From assembly GCA_009859145.1 (NCBI GenBank), contig VRVR01000003.1:62001-126000 (forward strand): 64,000 bases of DNA. The letters run 5' to 3'. Every line of letters starts with the position of its first letter. The first letter of the stretch is position 1. This DNA comes from Andalucia godoyi (Eukaryota > Discoba > Jakobea > Jakobida > Andaluciidae). The notes beneath the pieces were generated by a model, which saw only the letters and a program-made list of their open reading frames with translations, made no database searches and was not told where the DNA came from. Of this stretch, positions 17,674-26,834 are shown one piece after another. A program made the position numbers and the translations under genes.

Positions 17674-18570
17674 ATGATATCGCGAAGAGAGCTTGTGGAA
17701 CTCTTGACGGAATTTTTTGAAACGCTCATGCATGTGCTTCTTTCGACTCGGAAGCTGTATCCACAGCACTTGTTTACGCTCGAGCGAAAGTACGGGGTTC
17801 CGGTTTACGTTGCGAACCATCCGCTGCTGCGGACGTACATCCGAGATGTGTGTCGATCCATCCATGAACTTCTTGACGTAGATTTACTGGAGTGTGTGGT
17901 GTTTCAGTTGGGAGAGTTCGTCCGGAGCTCAAAATCATCCTCGAAGACAAGTGCAAGCGCTGGCGCGAATATTGGTGTTGGTGTTGGTGCTGCGCCACCG
18001 TCATCGCAGGGCACGCTAATTGCAAATACCCCAGTATCTGACCCAAATGCAACGGCAGCTGCAAATCGAACATCGACAAGCGAGGGACAGGCTCCGGAGA
18101 TCTTGAGGTTTCTGCTTTCCGACATTGGAGACTGTGGCCTAGAACTCGATGCTCTCGAACGCCACTTTGCTTCTGCTCTCACCAAGATCATTGTGAATTC
18201 GCCCTTGCTTGCGACAGATGCGGCAGCAAAGACAGAGAAAACAGCGGCGGCACAGGCTCAGGCTCAGGCAAAGGCAAAGGCAAAAGCAACGACCCAGGCA
18301 CAGACTCGAGACGACCCGTTGCAGTATCCTTCGCTATCAAGCATGCTTGTCGAGGATCCGCCGTCTAATAACCCTGTTCCGTTTCATGTATACATCAAGG
18401 CACGACAGCAGTTGGGATTCTCAGCTGCATGGCTATCGACACCCGAGCATGATGCATTCTTTGCCGCCTTTCCAGACCACTCAGGAAACTCCGAGTCGGA
18501 TCGAGTCCTCAAATCCGTGCAATCTCGCGGATGCTCATTCACCATTTCAAGACTCGATAACATCACCTAG
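17674..18570 (+). CDS. MAD2L2: REV7/MAD2L2 HORMA-domain protein
   Basis: 298 residues from the ATG at 17674. The first 90 residues match REV7 closely: ELVELLTEFFETLMHVLLST, then YPQHLFTLERKYGVPVYVAN, then HPLLRTYIRDVCRSIHELLD. The HORMA core continues after an insert with ILRFLLSDIGDCGLELDALE and a VPFHVYIKAR strand, and ends in a seatbelt-like CSFTISRLDN. REV7 binds REV3 as part of DNA polymerase zeta for translesion synthesis and, in animals, acts in shieldin. The protein is about 85 residues longer than human REV7 (211) owing to two low-complexity inserts, a Gly/Val/Ala run at about 90-140 and an Ala-Gln-Lys run at about 180-210. It is convergent with the next gene. Confidence 0.87.
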   Translation: MISRRELVELLTEFFETLMHVLLSTRKLYPQHLFTLERKYGVPVYVANHPLLRTYIRDVCRSIHELLDVDLLECVVFQLGEFVRSSKSSSKTSASAGANIGVGVGAAPPSSQGTLIANTPVSDPNATAAANRTSTSEGQAPEILRFLLSDIGDCGLELDALERHFASALTKIIVNSPLLATDAAAKTEKTAAAQAQAQAKAKAKATTQAQTRDDPLQYPSLSSMLVEDPPSNNPVPFHVYIKARQQLGFSAAWLSTPEHDAFFAAFPDHSGNSESDRVLKSVQSRGCSFTISRLDNIT

Positions 18571-18831
18571 TCGATTACCGCTCTCGCGTGCTTTCCCGCA
18601 CAACATGAACAGCCACAACCACAACCACGGCGACGGCAAGGTACCGCTTATCGAATTGGATGCAGTGACATGACACCTTTTCTAGAAAACACTCCGTCGC
18701 GATGCAGTTGGCAGACCGTCCATCTGGTGCTCGACGGACATCAGCAGTTCACGATCTGCTGTTTCGCAGAGTTGTGAGAAACACCACCAGATTCTCTTTT
18801 GTTCCCTTCTTCTTTGTGCTTGCAACAGTAA

Positions 18832-18837
18832 AATAAA
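18832..18837 (+). terminator. AATAAA polyadenylation signal
   Basis: AATAAA about 260 bases after the REV7 stop, in the short gap before the convergent gene. Confidence 0.45.
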
Positions 18838-18849
18838 CCGTCCGGAGAG

Positions 18850-19374
18850 CTAGTGTTGCGATGCGAGAGTCTGGATGTTTGCAAGTGGAGATAACGCGCT
18901 TGCAGATCCATACTGTGAGTTCTTTGTCATGGAGTGTGCCGGCGTTGTCGACAGTTTCTGAACATCCAACCGAGCGCCGAAAGCCGACGACGTGCAGGCA
19001 GAAGCAGCAGAAGACGAGAGCTGAAAGTACATAAAAGTCGGACTTGGAAGTTCAGAAAATGCGACATACTGGCTTTCAAGAGACTGTCTGACATTCACAA
19101 TCCTGCGTTTTTCCTCGAGAGTCCATGGATCTGGATCTTGGAAAGCAGCGGCGTTGTTTGCATCTCGATACTTGAGGTCCAGCTCCGTGTTTGCAAACGA
19201 TGCCTCCAGAGCCTCGAATTGAAGAGACACAGATTTCGCAACTGCATTAATGTGGTTGGCTCGGTACGCTCCCGAGTTTGAAACAGCGACTGGATTCGAC
19301 AAGATTGCGTGAACTGCAGACGAGTATGCATCGAGTGCTTCTTGCGCCTGCTCCACAAGTCCCCGGAAGTCCAT
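18850..19374 (-). CDS. unrecognised helical protein (174 aa)
   Basis: Starts at the ATG at 19374. The first 120 residues look like a compact helical bundle: FRGLVEQAQEALDAYSSAVH, HINAVAKSVSLQFEALEASF and LEEKRRIVNVRQSLESQYVA. A conserved-looking DPDPW precedes the last helix. The C-terminal 50 residues are Ser/Ala/Thr-rich and disordered. The layout recalls small Mediator or tethering subunits, but I cannot name a family. The gene ends 279 bases from the REV7 stop, facing it. Composition is coding-like, so it is probably real. Confidence 0.6.
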   Translation of the reverse strand: MDFRGLVEQAQEALDAYSSAVHAILSNPVAVSNSGAYRANHINAVAKSVSLQFEALEASFANTELDLKYRDANNAAAFQDPDPWTLEEKRRIVNVRQSLESQYVAFSELPSPTFMYFQLSSSAASACTSSAFGARLDVQKLSTTPAHSMTKNSQYGSASALSPLANIQTLASQH

Positions 19375-19386
19375 GTTTCCTTCTAT

Positions 19387-19440
19387 TTCTCCTTCTCCTT
19401 CTCCTTCTCCTTCTCCTTCTCCTTCTCCTTCTCCTTCTCC
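19387..19440. repeat. (CTTCTC)n hexamer microsatellite
   Basis: About nine copies of CTTCTC, immediately upstream of the ATG at 19374 and so in that gene's leader, where it reads GAGAAG. Confidence 0.95.
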
Positions 19441-19924
19441 AACCGGAATAATAATATTTTTAAAATAATCGAATTCTCAATCTAGAAAAACACGACCTGT
19501 ACTTTCAAAAGCTCTCCAGCCGAAACAATATGCAGCAGCCTTGCTTCTCGAGAAGAGAGGGAGGAGGCCTGAAAGAAAAAAGATCCGGCAAGACATTCTC
19601 AAATACTGTCAACTGTGACAGGTGTCTCACGCAAAAACGTCAACTTGCATCGTATTGCTTTTTAAATTCCCGACTCCAGAAAAAAAACCCGCCACGATAA
19701 TAAAGTATAATTTCCCCCGCTGATGGGTTGTTCGTCGTTGGGGAAGAACGAGAAGAAGGTAATAGAAGAAAACCCACATACAGCAAGTATACAGAGAAAG
19801 AGAGGCAGAGAGAGACAGAGAGAGACAGAGAGATAGAGGAAGAACAGCCAAGAAAAAGAATAAGAATAAGAATAAGAAAACAGTTGTTGTTGTCGTGGTG
19901 GTGGTGGTGGTAGTGGATTTTCTA
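19441..19924. other. divergent intergenic region, purine-rich leader
   Basis: Contains (GAGACA)n and (AATAAG)n runs at about 19795-19885, then (GTG)n just before the Atg17-like start. No gene seen. Confidence 0.6.
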
Positions 19925-21454
19925 ATGAGCCAGGAACCCGCTGCGTCGATGACAGCGTCCAAGCAAGGTTGGGCTTCTCCACTTGCACAGTTACATTTCT
20001 TGGTAAATCGGGCGCTGCAGCTTGCTGAGAATCACCTTAACGTGTTGGAGACGTTTGTTCCGCAGCTCGTTTCACATTGCTCGCAAAGAATTTTGACGTT
20101 GCAGGGTTCGACGCGAGGATATTCCCTGCTAGACAAGCAAATTACGTCGGCTTCCTTCTTTCTTGATGCATTTGGAAACAAGAGAGCTGCAGAGTCACGG
20201 GCGAAACTGCAATCCTCGGGCTCCGGAAACAGCCTAGTGGATTTTACAGGGAGTGGATCGGTGGCGACGGCGATGGCATCCGACGAAAAGGACGAGCACT
20301 TGCGAATTTTGCGAGATGCTTCGATTGCGTGGAACGATCTGTCGACGACGTTGGAATCGTTGAAGCGAACGAAACTCACGTCGTCACGAATGGCTGCAAG
20401 TGGAGGGCAAGAGCAGTCGTTTTCTGCAGAGTCGTTGTATGACTTTGTGAATCTGGAAGGCGTCAAGGAGCTCCGAAGCCGCATTGATGGAATCGTTGCG
20501 TGGTCAACATCGGTGATTACGCGCGTCGAACAAGAAGAAGACAAGCAAGGCGAACACGGCGCATTCACTGGAGACGCAGAGCCTTCTCCGGACGCGCTTC
20601 TGGCGCGCCTGCGAAGTGAAGTGTCGAGTCTCGCGAGGTTAAGCGTGGTCCGTGTGGGTGAACTAAAGTTCATCAGCAACCGGGCGTTGGGAGAATTAGA
20701 TCGTGCGCGAGATATCGTGGTAAATCTCGCGTCCACATTGGATGAGCTGACGTTTCTGCTCAGGAACTCTTCCAGTTTGAACTCGGTGGCAGACAGAAAC
20801 CGATTTGCGGAATTGAAGGAAAGGAATGAGGATCTGACGCAACAGATTCGCGAGGTTGCGAATGGTGCTCGCTGGGTTAAGCACTTGCTCGAGGCAATCC
20901 ACAAGAAGAAACTCGGCGTTGCACTGGGGGAGTACAAGGACAAGGAGCAGCTCGAAAAGGATGCGGATTTATTCAACACCACTGTCTTTGCAACAAACAT
21001 GCAATCAATCATGGAAACTGTAACGACCCTTGTCCAGTCGAATGCCAAGGACGAAAAAGATGCTTCATCTACTCCGTCAGAAGGTATTGCAGAACCTGTG
21101 TCAGCCGACAGCGGTGACAACGGCAGCGCACTCGCTGCAGCCCTCGCGCTGATTCAGGAAGTACGAGATCTGAATTCGTGGTACAAGTTGTGTATCCGAG
21201 CGCATGTCGAGTGGGGCCACGAGAAGGCGCGCCGTGCGGCAGAAGCAGAGCGTCAACAACAAGTTGTCCGAGAGTGGGTGTCGGAAATGTCGAAATGGTC
21301 CGAAGATGAAAGAAATCGCCGGCTCGACTGGATCCAGAAATGGGCAGCATACCTGCCTCCACAGCTGCTGTCAAGCGATGCAGACGAGAGAATTGTAGAG
21401 TTTCGCATCGTTGAAGAGCAGCAGCCTGTAGCAGCACCTCGATATGACATTTAG
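19925..21454 (+). CDS. coiled-coil protein, Atg17-like
   Basis: 509 residues from the ATG at 19925; ten further upstream codons open only from GTG in a (GTG)n run. Nearly all helical: an N-terminal helix pair (FLVNRALQLAENHLNVLETF), a LDKQITSASFFLDAF segment, a central region with SNRALGELDRARDIVVNLAS and LDELTFLLRNS, and a C-terminal helix pair ending AAYLPPQLLSSD. The final 'R...W....aaYLPp.Ll' pattern and the long helices resemble the Atg17 domain of autophagy scaffolds (Atg17, Atg11, FIP200), which end in a similar 'YLP.dl' motif. If so, it would organise the Atg1/ULK kinase complex at the phagophore. Similarity is weak and rests on pattern, so a generic coiled-coil protein is possible. 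Confidence 0.55.
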   Translation: MSQEPAASMTASKQGWASPLAQLHFLVNRALQLAENHLNVLETFVPQLVSHCSQRILTLQGSTRGYSLLDKQITSASFFLDAFGNKRAAESRAKLQSSGSGNSLVDFTGSGSVATAMASDEKDEHLRILRDASIAWNDLSTTLESLKRTKLTSSRMAASGGQEQSFSAESLYDFVNLEGVKELRSRIDGIVAWSTSVITRVEQEEDKQGEHGAFTGDAEPSPDALLARLRSEVSSLARLSVVRVGELKFISNRALGELDRARDIVVNLASTLDELTFLLRNSSSLNSVADRNRFAELKERNEDLTQQIREVANGARWVKHLLEAIHKKKLGVALGEYKDKEQLEKDADLFNTTVFATNMQSIMETVTTLVQSNAKDEKDASSTPSEGIAEPVSADSGDNGSALAAALALIQEVRDLNSWYKLCIRAHVEWGHEKARRAAEAERQQQVVREWVSEMSKWSEDERNRRLDWIQKWAAYLPPQLLSSDADERIVEFRIVEEQQPVAAPRYDI

Positions 21455-21603
21455 AGCTACTCGATTGCAATTGCGGTTCATCTTTTCTTTGGTGCTCCCT
21501 CTCGCCATCCTCTCCACCACTTCTTCTTCTTCTTCGTTGCGCGTACACACGGCTGCAGCAACAGCGACAGGGGGTCCCACAAATTTCTAACCACCACCAC
21601 CAC

Positions 21604-21629
21604 AAAAAAAAAAAAAAAAAAAAAAAAAA
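21604..21629. repeat. poly(A)/poly(T) tract
   Basis: A 26-base homopolymer followed by GAAAGA repeats in the short gap between two convergent genes. Confidence 0.95.
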
Positions 21630-21718
21630 GAAAGAAAGGAAAGAAAAGAAAAGAAAAAGAAATGCAACACAACTGCATGAAAAAGAAGAAGAACTGAATG
21701 GAGAATCGACCAAGAGCC

Positions 21719-23701
21719 CTAAAGACGCGCATTCAGCTTCGAATGGCGCATACTGTATGAAAAATAGAATATGAAACCGAGAACGGTCCAGCCGAGGAAT
21801 CGAATCCAAGTGAACAAGTCGAGGGAGAACATCAGATACATGGAAGAAAAGACAGCACCAATTGGCACGAAGGGGGAAGCGGGACATTGGAATGTTTGGA
21901 CTTTGGAAACCTTGGTTGGTGATTCTGGGATTGGGATGCGCCAAATAAATAAAGTGAGGGCAAATGACACTGTCCCAAACACGGCTCCGGGAATATAGAG
22001 TTCGTGAATCAAAAGATTGGATGCGATCATCAGCGTAACGATCAGAGTAGGGAATGACCAGTAAAACAAGTGGAGTGATCTCCGTTTCCTCTTCTTCAGT
22101 TCCGCAGAGTCGTGATCTTGCTCTCGCGATTGCAACTGCTCCGTGAACCGCAATATCAACACAGACGCCGAAACCAAAGCAAATGCAAACAGCGTTCCGA
22201 TGGAAACCAAGTCCGCGAGAATTTCGATGCGCAGGAACGTCGCAAAGATAATGCACACCATACCAGTGAAGAGAGTTCCGTTCACAGGAGTGTTGAAGCG
22301 CGGATGGACCTTGGAAAACCATTCGTACAGGAGACCGTCTCTTGCGAGACCCATATAAATGCGCGGCTGAGACAGGATGAGAACGAGCACTGTGGTGGTA
22401 AGACCCGAAAGCGCCCCAATGGAGACAATGTACTTTGCCCATGTAGCACCGTTTGAGTCGAATGCGGACGCGAGCGGAGCCTCGATGTCGATGTCGGCGT
22501 ATGACACCATGCCCACGAGCACAAATGAGAGTGCGCAATACAGCACGGTGGTGAAGGAGAGTGATGCTATGATTCCGAGCGGCAAATCGCGCTTTGGATT
22601 CTTCACTTCTTCCGCGCAGCAAGAAATCGCGTCAAAACCGAGAAACGAAAAAAACACGGAAGCAGAACCGGAAAAGACTCCGCCCATTCCGAAAGGCAGA
22701 AACGGAGAGTAGTTGTCCAGGTTCACAAAAGACGACCCCGCTGAAACGGCAAACACGATGGCGACAATGATCACAGCAGTGACAATGTTGTTCACGGTCG
22801 CCGATTCGGACGCTCCGAAGCAGATGAGGGCAACTAGCAGCAAAATGACGATGGGTGCAAGCAAGTTCACTTCAAACCAGTCGTTTAGCGGAATCGAAAT
22901 GAACCACGTTGGAATCGCATGCCCCGTAATCGAGTCCACATAAGCCGTCCAGCCGCGTGCGACAACCGAGGCTCCAACCGTGTACTCCAAAATCAGCTGA
23001 AACGACAAGATGAACGCCGTCAGTTCTCCCACAGACGTGTACGCATACAGGTACGACGAGCCAGAGACGGGAATTCGAGCTGCAAATTCTGCATATGCAA
23101 GAGCATTCAACATTGCACAAATCCCTGCAAAGAGATAACTGAGCACAACCCCGGGTCCTGCCTTTTCTTTTGCCACGATCCCCGAAATCACAAAGATTCC
23201 AGCACCAATCATACAACCAATGCCAATGCCAACCACGTCCACCAGGCCCAGTACCTTCTTGAGCTGATGGCCCCCTGTGTTACTCGCATTCTTGGCATCC
23301 GCTAGAATTTCTGCAACCGATTTCTTTCGAAAACACTTGTCGACAAACGGCCCAAGTCCGCTTGGAATAATCGGATACAAGAACCGCGCAGCTAGTTTTC
23401 GATGCGGCGGTTGGCTATTGGCAGCTGCTGCAACACTACTACCACTACTACTACTACCACTACCACTACTTCTGCTCTCAGACTTTTCCGAGACAGAATG
23501 AGCAACAGTGCTTGACGGGAATGCCGATGACGGTGGTTGTGGTGACGACGACGACGATGATGATGATGCATCAGAGCGTCTGGATGACACTGAAGAAGCG
23601 GATACATCCATTAGCTCAACTTCATGCACATTTCCAAGCAACGTATGATCATGATCGTCGTGATGGTCTGCATGATGAGCATCTCCTACGAACCCGCTCA
23701 T
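21719..23701 (-). CDS. cationic amino acid transporter (APC superfamily, CAT type)
   Basis: 660 residues from the ATG at 23701. The first 135 residues are cytosolic, His/Asp-rich then Ser-rich, and encoded partly by trinucleotide runs. The CAT core begins with KKVLGLVDVVGIGIGCMIGA, the unwound first helix that binds substrate backbone, followed by GPGVVLSYLFAGICAMLNAL and AYAEFAARIPVSGSSYLYAY. About twelve to fourteen hydrophobic segments follow, with FFSFLGFDAISCCAEEVKNP, the family's TM6 signature, and a C-terminal pair as in SLC7A1-type carriers. It likely imports or exports Arg/Lys at the plasma membrane or vacuole. Length is normal for the family. A polyamine or neutral amino acid carrier of the same superfamily is the alternative. 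Confidence 0.9.
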   Translation of the reverse strand: MSGFVGDAHHADHHDDHDHTLLGNVHEVELMDVSASSVSSRRSDASSSSSSSSPQPPSSAFPSSTVAHSVSEKSESRSSGSGSSSSGSSVAAAANSQPPHRKLAARFLYPIIPSGLGPFVDKCFRKKSVAEILADAKNASNTGGHQLKKVLGLVDVVGIGIGCMIGAGIFVISGIVAKEKAGPGVVLSYLFAGICAMLNALAYAEFAARIPVSGSSYLYAYTSVGELTAFILSFQLILEYTVGASVVARGWTAYVDSITGHAIPTWFISIPLNDWFEVNLLAPIVILLLVALICFGASESATVNNIVTAVIIVAIVFAVSAGSSFVNLDNYSPFLPFGMGGVFSGSASVFFSFLGFDAISCCAEEVKNPKRDLPLGIIASLSFTTVLYCALSFVLVGMVSYADIDIEAPLASAFDSNGATWAKYIVSIGALSGLTTTVLVLILSQPRIYMGLARDGLLYEWFSKVHPRFNTPVNGTLFTGMVCIIFATFLRIEILADLVSIGTLFAFALVSASVLILRFTEQLQSREQDHDSAELKKRKRRSLHLFYWSFPTLIVTLMIASNLLIHELYIPGAVFGTVSFALTLFIWRIPIPESPTKVSKVQTFQCPASPFVPIGAVFSSMYLMFSLDLFTWIRFLGWTVLGFIFYFSYSMRHSKLNARL

Positions 23702-23919
23702 TCCGTCTGATTCCGACGATCAAGAAAAACCCAACGCACAAACGCAGAGAAGAGCGAAAGAAATAACGCTGGAAGAAAACAAGAAGAAAAAATCCAAAAG
23801 GAAAAAACGTCATCCGAAAACATCGGTGTGCGAATAAAGGAGGTCTGGATAAAGACGACAGCTGTCGACAATGAGTTTCTGAAACGGGGAGGTGGGGCCG
23901 CTGTACAACAGATAAGAGC

Positions 23920-23926
23920 TATAAAA
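23920..23926 (+). promoter_or_regulatory. possible TATA box of the TM9SF gene
   Basis: TATAAAA, 97 bases upstream of the ATG at 24017 and downstream of the divergent transporter start at 23701. Confidence 0.5.
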
Positions 23927-24016
23927 CACCGGATTTTGCGTTTTCTGGTTCTCTGGATTATTTTGTTTTGGTTGCGGTTGGTTTGTTGTGGTTCGATCTT
24001 AGCGGGGAAGCGCACG

Positions 24017-25879
24017 ATGGCGAGTCGGAGTGGACAGATTGCTGGCCGCTGCGTTGTCCTGTGTGCACTTGTTGTTGTGTGGATTGCGAGCAGCAGCTTT
24101 GCGAGTGCCGCAGAAGCCGTGGAGAATCGCGAACCGATAGAAGGTCTCTCTTCATCGCGGAGCTCCGCTGAAAAGCACCGGTTTTCGCCTGGGAATCGAG
24201 TGCCGTTTGCAGTGCACAACATCGGTCCTTATGCAAACCCATCGGAAACTTATGATTTTTACTCGATTCCATTTTGCTCACCGTCCGATGTTCAGAAAGA
24301 ACGACCAGATCTCGGCGACGCGCTTGGTGGCGAGTTGAAAGAGTCTGCGTTGTACGACATTCGCTTCTTGCAAAATGTAGACAAACAGTCGCTGTGCAAA
24401 GTATCGTATACGGAATCCGATGTCGCCGAGCTCCGAAAAGCAGTTTTGAAGAATTACTACTTTAAACTCGATATTGACGACATGCCGCTGTGGGGCTTTT
24501 TGGGGATTGTCGATGCTGCGGCTTCGTCTGCTTCGGCAGAAGAAGCAGTGTACTTGTATCCGCATTTGCACTTCAAGATCGGCGTCTATAAGAACCAGTA
24601 CGTAACAGAAGTGAATGTCAGCACTCCGAGTCAGTACCGCGTGCGACTTGAGAAATCAAAGCCGCTGTCGTTTGCGTATTCCTACTCGGTGACGTGGTTT
24701 GAGTCGGATGTACCGTTCTCCGAGCGGATGGAAGCATACAAGCGCAATCCTTTTTTTGCGCGGGCCGTCGAGATTCAGTGGTTTTACATCTTGTTCTCGC
24801 TGATGCTGGTCTCCCTGCTGGTGTTTCTTGTCTTCATCATCATCTCTCGCATTTTGAAGCGAGACGTGGAGCGATATGCAAACGCACATCCTGATGAAGG
24901 GATGTTGGAAAGCGGGTGGAAATTGCTGCATGCTGATGTCTTCCGAGTTCCACACGAGCCGTTCCGTCGTTCGATTCTTTCTTCCCTGATTGGAACAGGA
25001 GTGCAGCTCATGGCGCTCGCTGTGGTGCTGTTCACGCTTGGTTTGTTCGATGTGTTTGATCACACGAATCGCGGGAAGCTCTATGCCACAATGCTCTTTG
25101 TGTACGCACTGACGTCTGGGATTGCAGGCCATGTTTCCACGCGGTTCTACATTGGCCTGGGTGGCGAGCGGTGGGTCCACAACTGCATCTTCACAGTTGT
25201 CTTGTTCCCACTTCCCGTGTTCGTCGTCTGGGCATTTCTCAACTCGGTTGCTCTTACGTACGAGTCCATGGCTGCCCTCCCTTTCCTTTCCATCCTGAAA
25301 ATCTTTCTGTTGTGGGGGTTTGTCACCTTCCCCCTGACAATTCTCGGTGCGGTCACTGGAAAACGCCGTGCGCAGCCCTTTGAATTTCCCTGCAAGTCGC
25401 GCACGGTAGCCCGCGAAGTCCCTCGCGGCCCCTGGACGACCAATCCGATTGTGACAACCGCGATTGCTGGTTTCGTTTCGTTTTCTTCAATCTATGTCGA
25501 AATCTACTATCTGTTTGTGTCTCTGTGGGGCAGACAGCTGTACACTCCATACTCCATCATGCTCATCACCTTTGCCCTTCTGGTGCTCGTCACATCGTGC
25601 GTCACAGTCGCCATCACGTACCACCACTTGGCTCTCGAGGACCATCGCTGGTGGATTCGATCCGTGCTCACAGGTGGTTCGGCGGCTTTCGTGCTCTTTG
25701 CGTACTGCTTCTTCTTTCTGCCGGAGCAATCGGATATGCAAGGCTTCCTCCAAGTGTCCTTTTACTTTGGATACATGTTTCTGATTTGCTATGCATTTTT
25801 TATTATTCTGGGAACTGTCGGGTTTCTCTCTTCCTTTTTCTTTGTCACCAAAATCTACAGAGCCGTGAAGTTTGACTAG
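24017..25879 (+). CDS. TM9 superfamily (nonaspanin) membrane protein
   Basis: 620 residues from the ATG at 24017. The frame extends upstream without an ATG, and the chosen start is followed at once by a signal peptide (VLCALVVVWIASSSFASAAE). The lumenal domain (about 35-250) has PYANPSETYDFYSIPFC and HLHFKIGVYKNQYVTEVNV. Nine membrane segments follow from about 258, with YSYSVTWFESD before the first, GWKLLHADVFRVPH in the cytosolic loop and IYVEIYYLFVSLWG later. The C-terminus IYRAVKFD matches the K-x-D COPI-binding end of TM9 proteins, so it should cycle in the Golgi/early secretory pathway, where the family helps sort transmembrane cargo. It is divergent from the amino acid transporter with a TATAAAA between them. 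Confidence 0.93.
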   Translation: MASRSGQIAGRCVVLCALVVVWIASSSFASAAEAVENREPIEGLSSSRSSAEKHRFSPGNRVPFAVHNIGPYANPSETYDFYSIPFCSPSDVQKERPDLGDALGGELKESALYDIRFLQNVDKQSLCKVSYTESDVAELRKAVLKNYYFKLDIDDMPLWGFLGIVDAAASSASAEEAVYLYPHLHFKIGVYKNQYVTEVNVSTPSQYRVRLEKSKPLSFAYSYSVTWFESDVPFSERMEAYKRNPFFARAVEIQWFYILFSLMLVSLLVFLVFIIISRILKRDVERYANAHPDEGMLESGWKLLHADVFRVPHEPFRRSILSSLIGTGVQLMALAVVLFTLGLFDVFDHTNRGKLYATMLFVYALTSGIAGHVSTRFYIGLGGERWVHNCIFTVVLFPLPVFVVWAFLNSVALTYESMAALPFLSILKIFLLWGFVTFPLTILGAVTGKRRAQPFEFPCKSRTVAREVPRGPWTTNPIVTTAIAGFVSFSSIYVEIYYLFVSLWGRQLYTPYSIMLITFALLVLVTSCVTVAITYHHLALEDHRWWIRSVLTGGSAAFVLFAYCFFFLPEQSDMQGFLQVSFYFGYMFLICYAFFIILGTVGFLSSFFFVTKIYRAVKFD

Positions 25880-26026
25880 CCACTTCTCTTCGCTCGCTCG
25901 CCAGTCGCCACCCCACTCCGTCCCGCCATCTCTCTTTTTATGCAGTCAGCAACCCGTCGTAAAAAGGCAACCCCCTCCTGCTTCCCGGACGAGGGAAGGC
26001 CTCTCTCCCAGTCACACCGGCAATGC
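25880..26026. other. TM9SF 3' region
   Basis: C/T-rich sequence after the stop; no motif recognised before the family B repeat begins. Confidence 0.4.
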
Positions 26027-26360
26027 CGCTCGCCAAAATATGCATCACTAATTGGTCATCATCGGCTAAGCTGATACCGAAGACAGATCCAAGCGGCGTA
26101 ATTTTTTATTTGGGGGGGGGAGGCGAGCACCAACTCTTCCATGCAGTCAAAATATCATCGCAACCAGCACATTCCCCAATCGATTCAACATTCAAAAAAT
26201 GAACGTTGGAGGAAACAGAATGTGGTCGGATTGGTTTTGTTGGGAAGATCCCTCTTTTGGAGCCATGAGATGTTTTTGTCTTTGTCTTTTGATGAATGGT
26301 GCTGCTTGAGCGTTCGATTATTTAAAACACAGACAAACAGAAAAAATAATAGAAAGAAAA
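26027..26360 (-). repeat. dispersed repeat family B, copy 3 (inverted)
   Basis: The reverse complement has the family head (AATCGAACGCTCAAGCAGC), GGCTCCAAAAGAGGGATCTT, TGGTTGCGATGAT, and the tail GGATCTGTCTTCGG, CAGCTTAGCCGATGATGACC and GGCGAGCG. It lacks the interior segment of copy 1. A G-run of ten lies inside at about 26113-26122. Confidence 0.8.
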
Positions 26361-26623
26361 AGAAACGTGAACGAATGAAGAAACCTTCTAGACTTTAACT
26401 ACGGTAGGAATATCGGATTGTTTGATGTTCAAAACAGTTTGATACACAAACGACATCAACCGTTTTTTTTCTTTTTTCTTTTCTCTTTCATCTATGAGCG
26501 GGATTCCAGGATTCTTTTGCCTTTTCTTTTTGGCCGCAAAGGCGGAAGTACGTTGCACATTTCGCTGATTTGATCATCTTTGAATTGTGGGGGAAATAAC
26601 CAGCCTTTTCTTTTCCTTTTCCT

Positions 26624-26659
<36 letters not shown>

Positions 26660-26834
26660 TTCTTTTCTTTTAATATTTTTCCTTTTCTTTCTCCTTTCTC
26701 TCTTCTCTTTTCTTTTCTTTTTTCTCTTTTATTTTCGTTTCGTTTCCTCCCTTCTTCTTGTTTCTTCTTCTCCAAAAAAAAAAAGATTGGTGTTGGTCAT
26801 TTCGTTTTTTGTGTTGTTGTGTTTTTCATTGTGA
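26361..26834. other. pyrimidine-rich leader region
   Basis: (CT)n and TTTTC runs at about 26590-26790 precede the four-span membrane protein gene. Open frames through it are Phe/Leu/Ser low complexity and not genes. Confidence 0.6.

Noticed and set aside
20032-21120. 362-codon minus frame inside the Atg17-like gene
   Set aside because: Ser/Arg/Cys-rich antisense shadow of a helical coding region.
21069-22622. 517-codon minus frame overlapping two genes
   Set aside because: It crosses the amino acid transporter in another frame and antisense to the Atg17-like gene, with low-complexity Phe/Ser runs and no recognisable domain.
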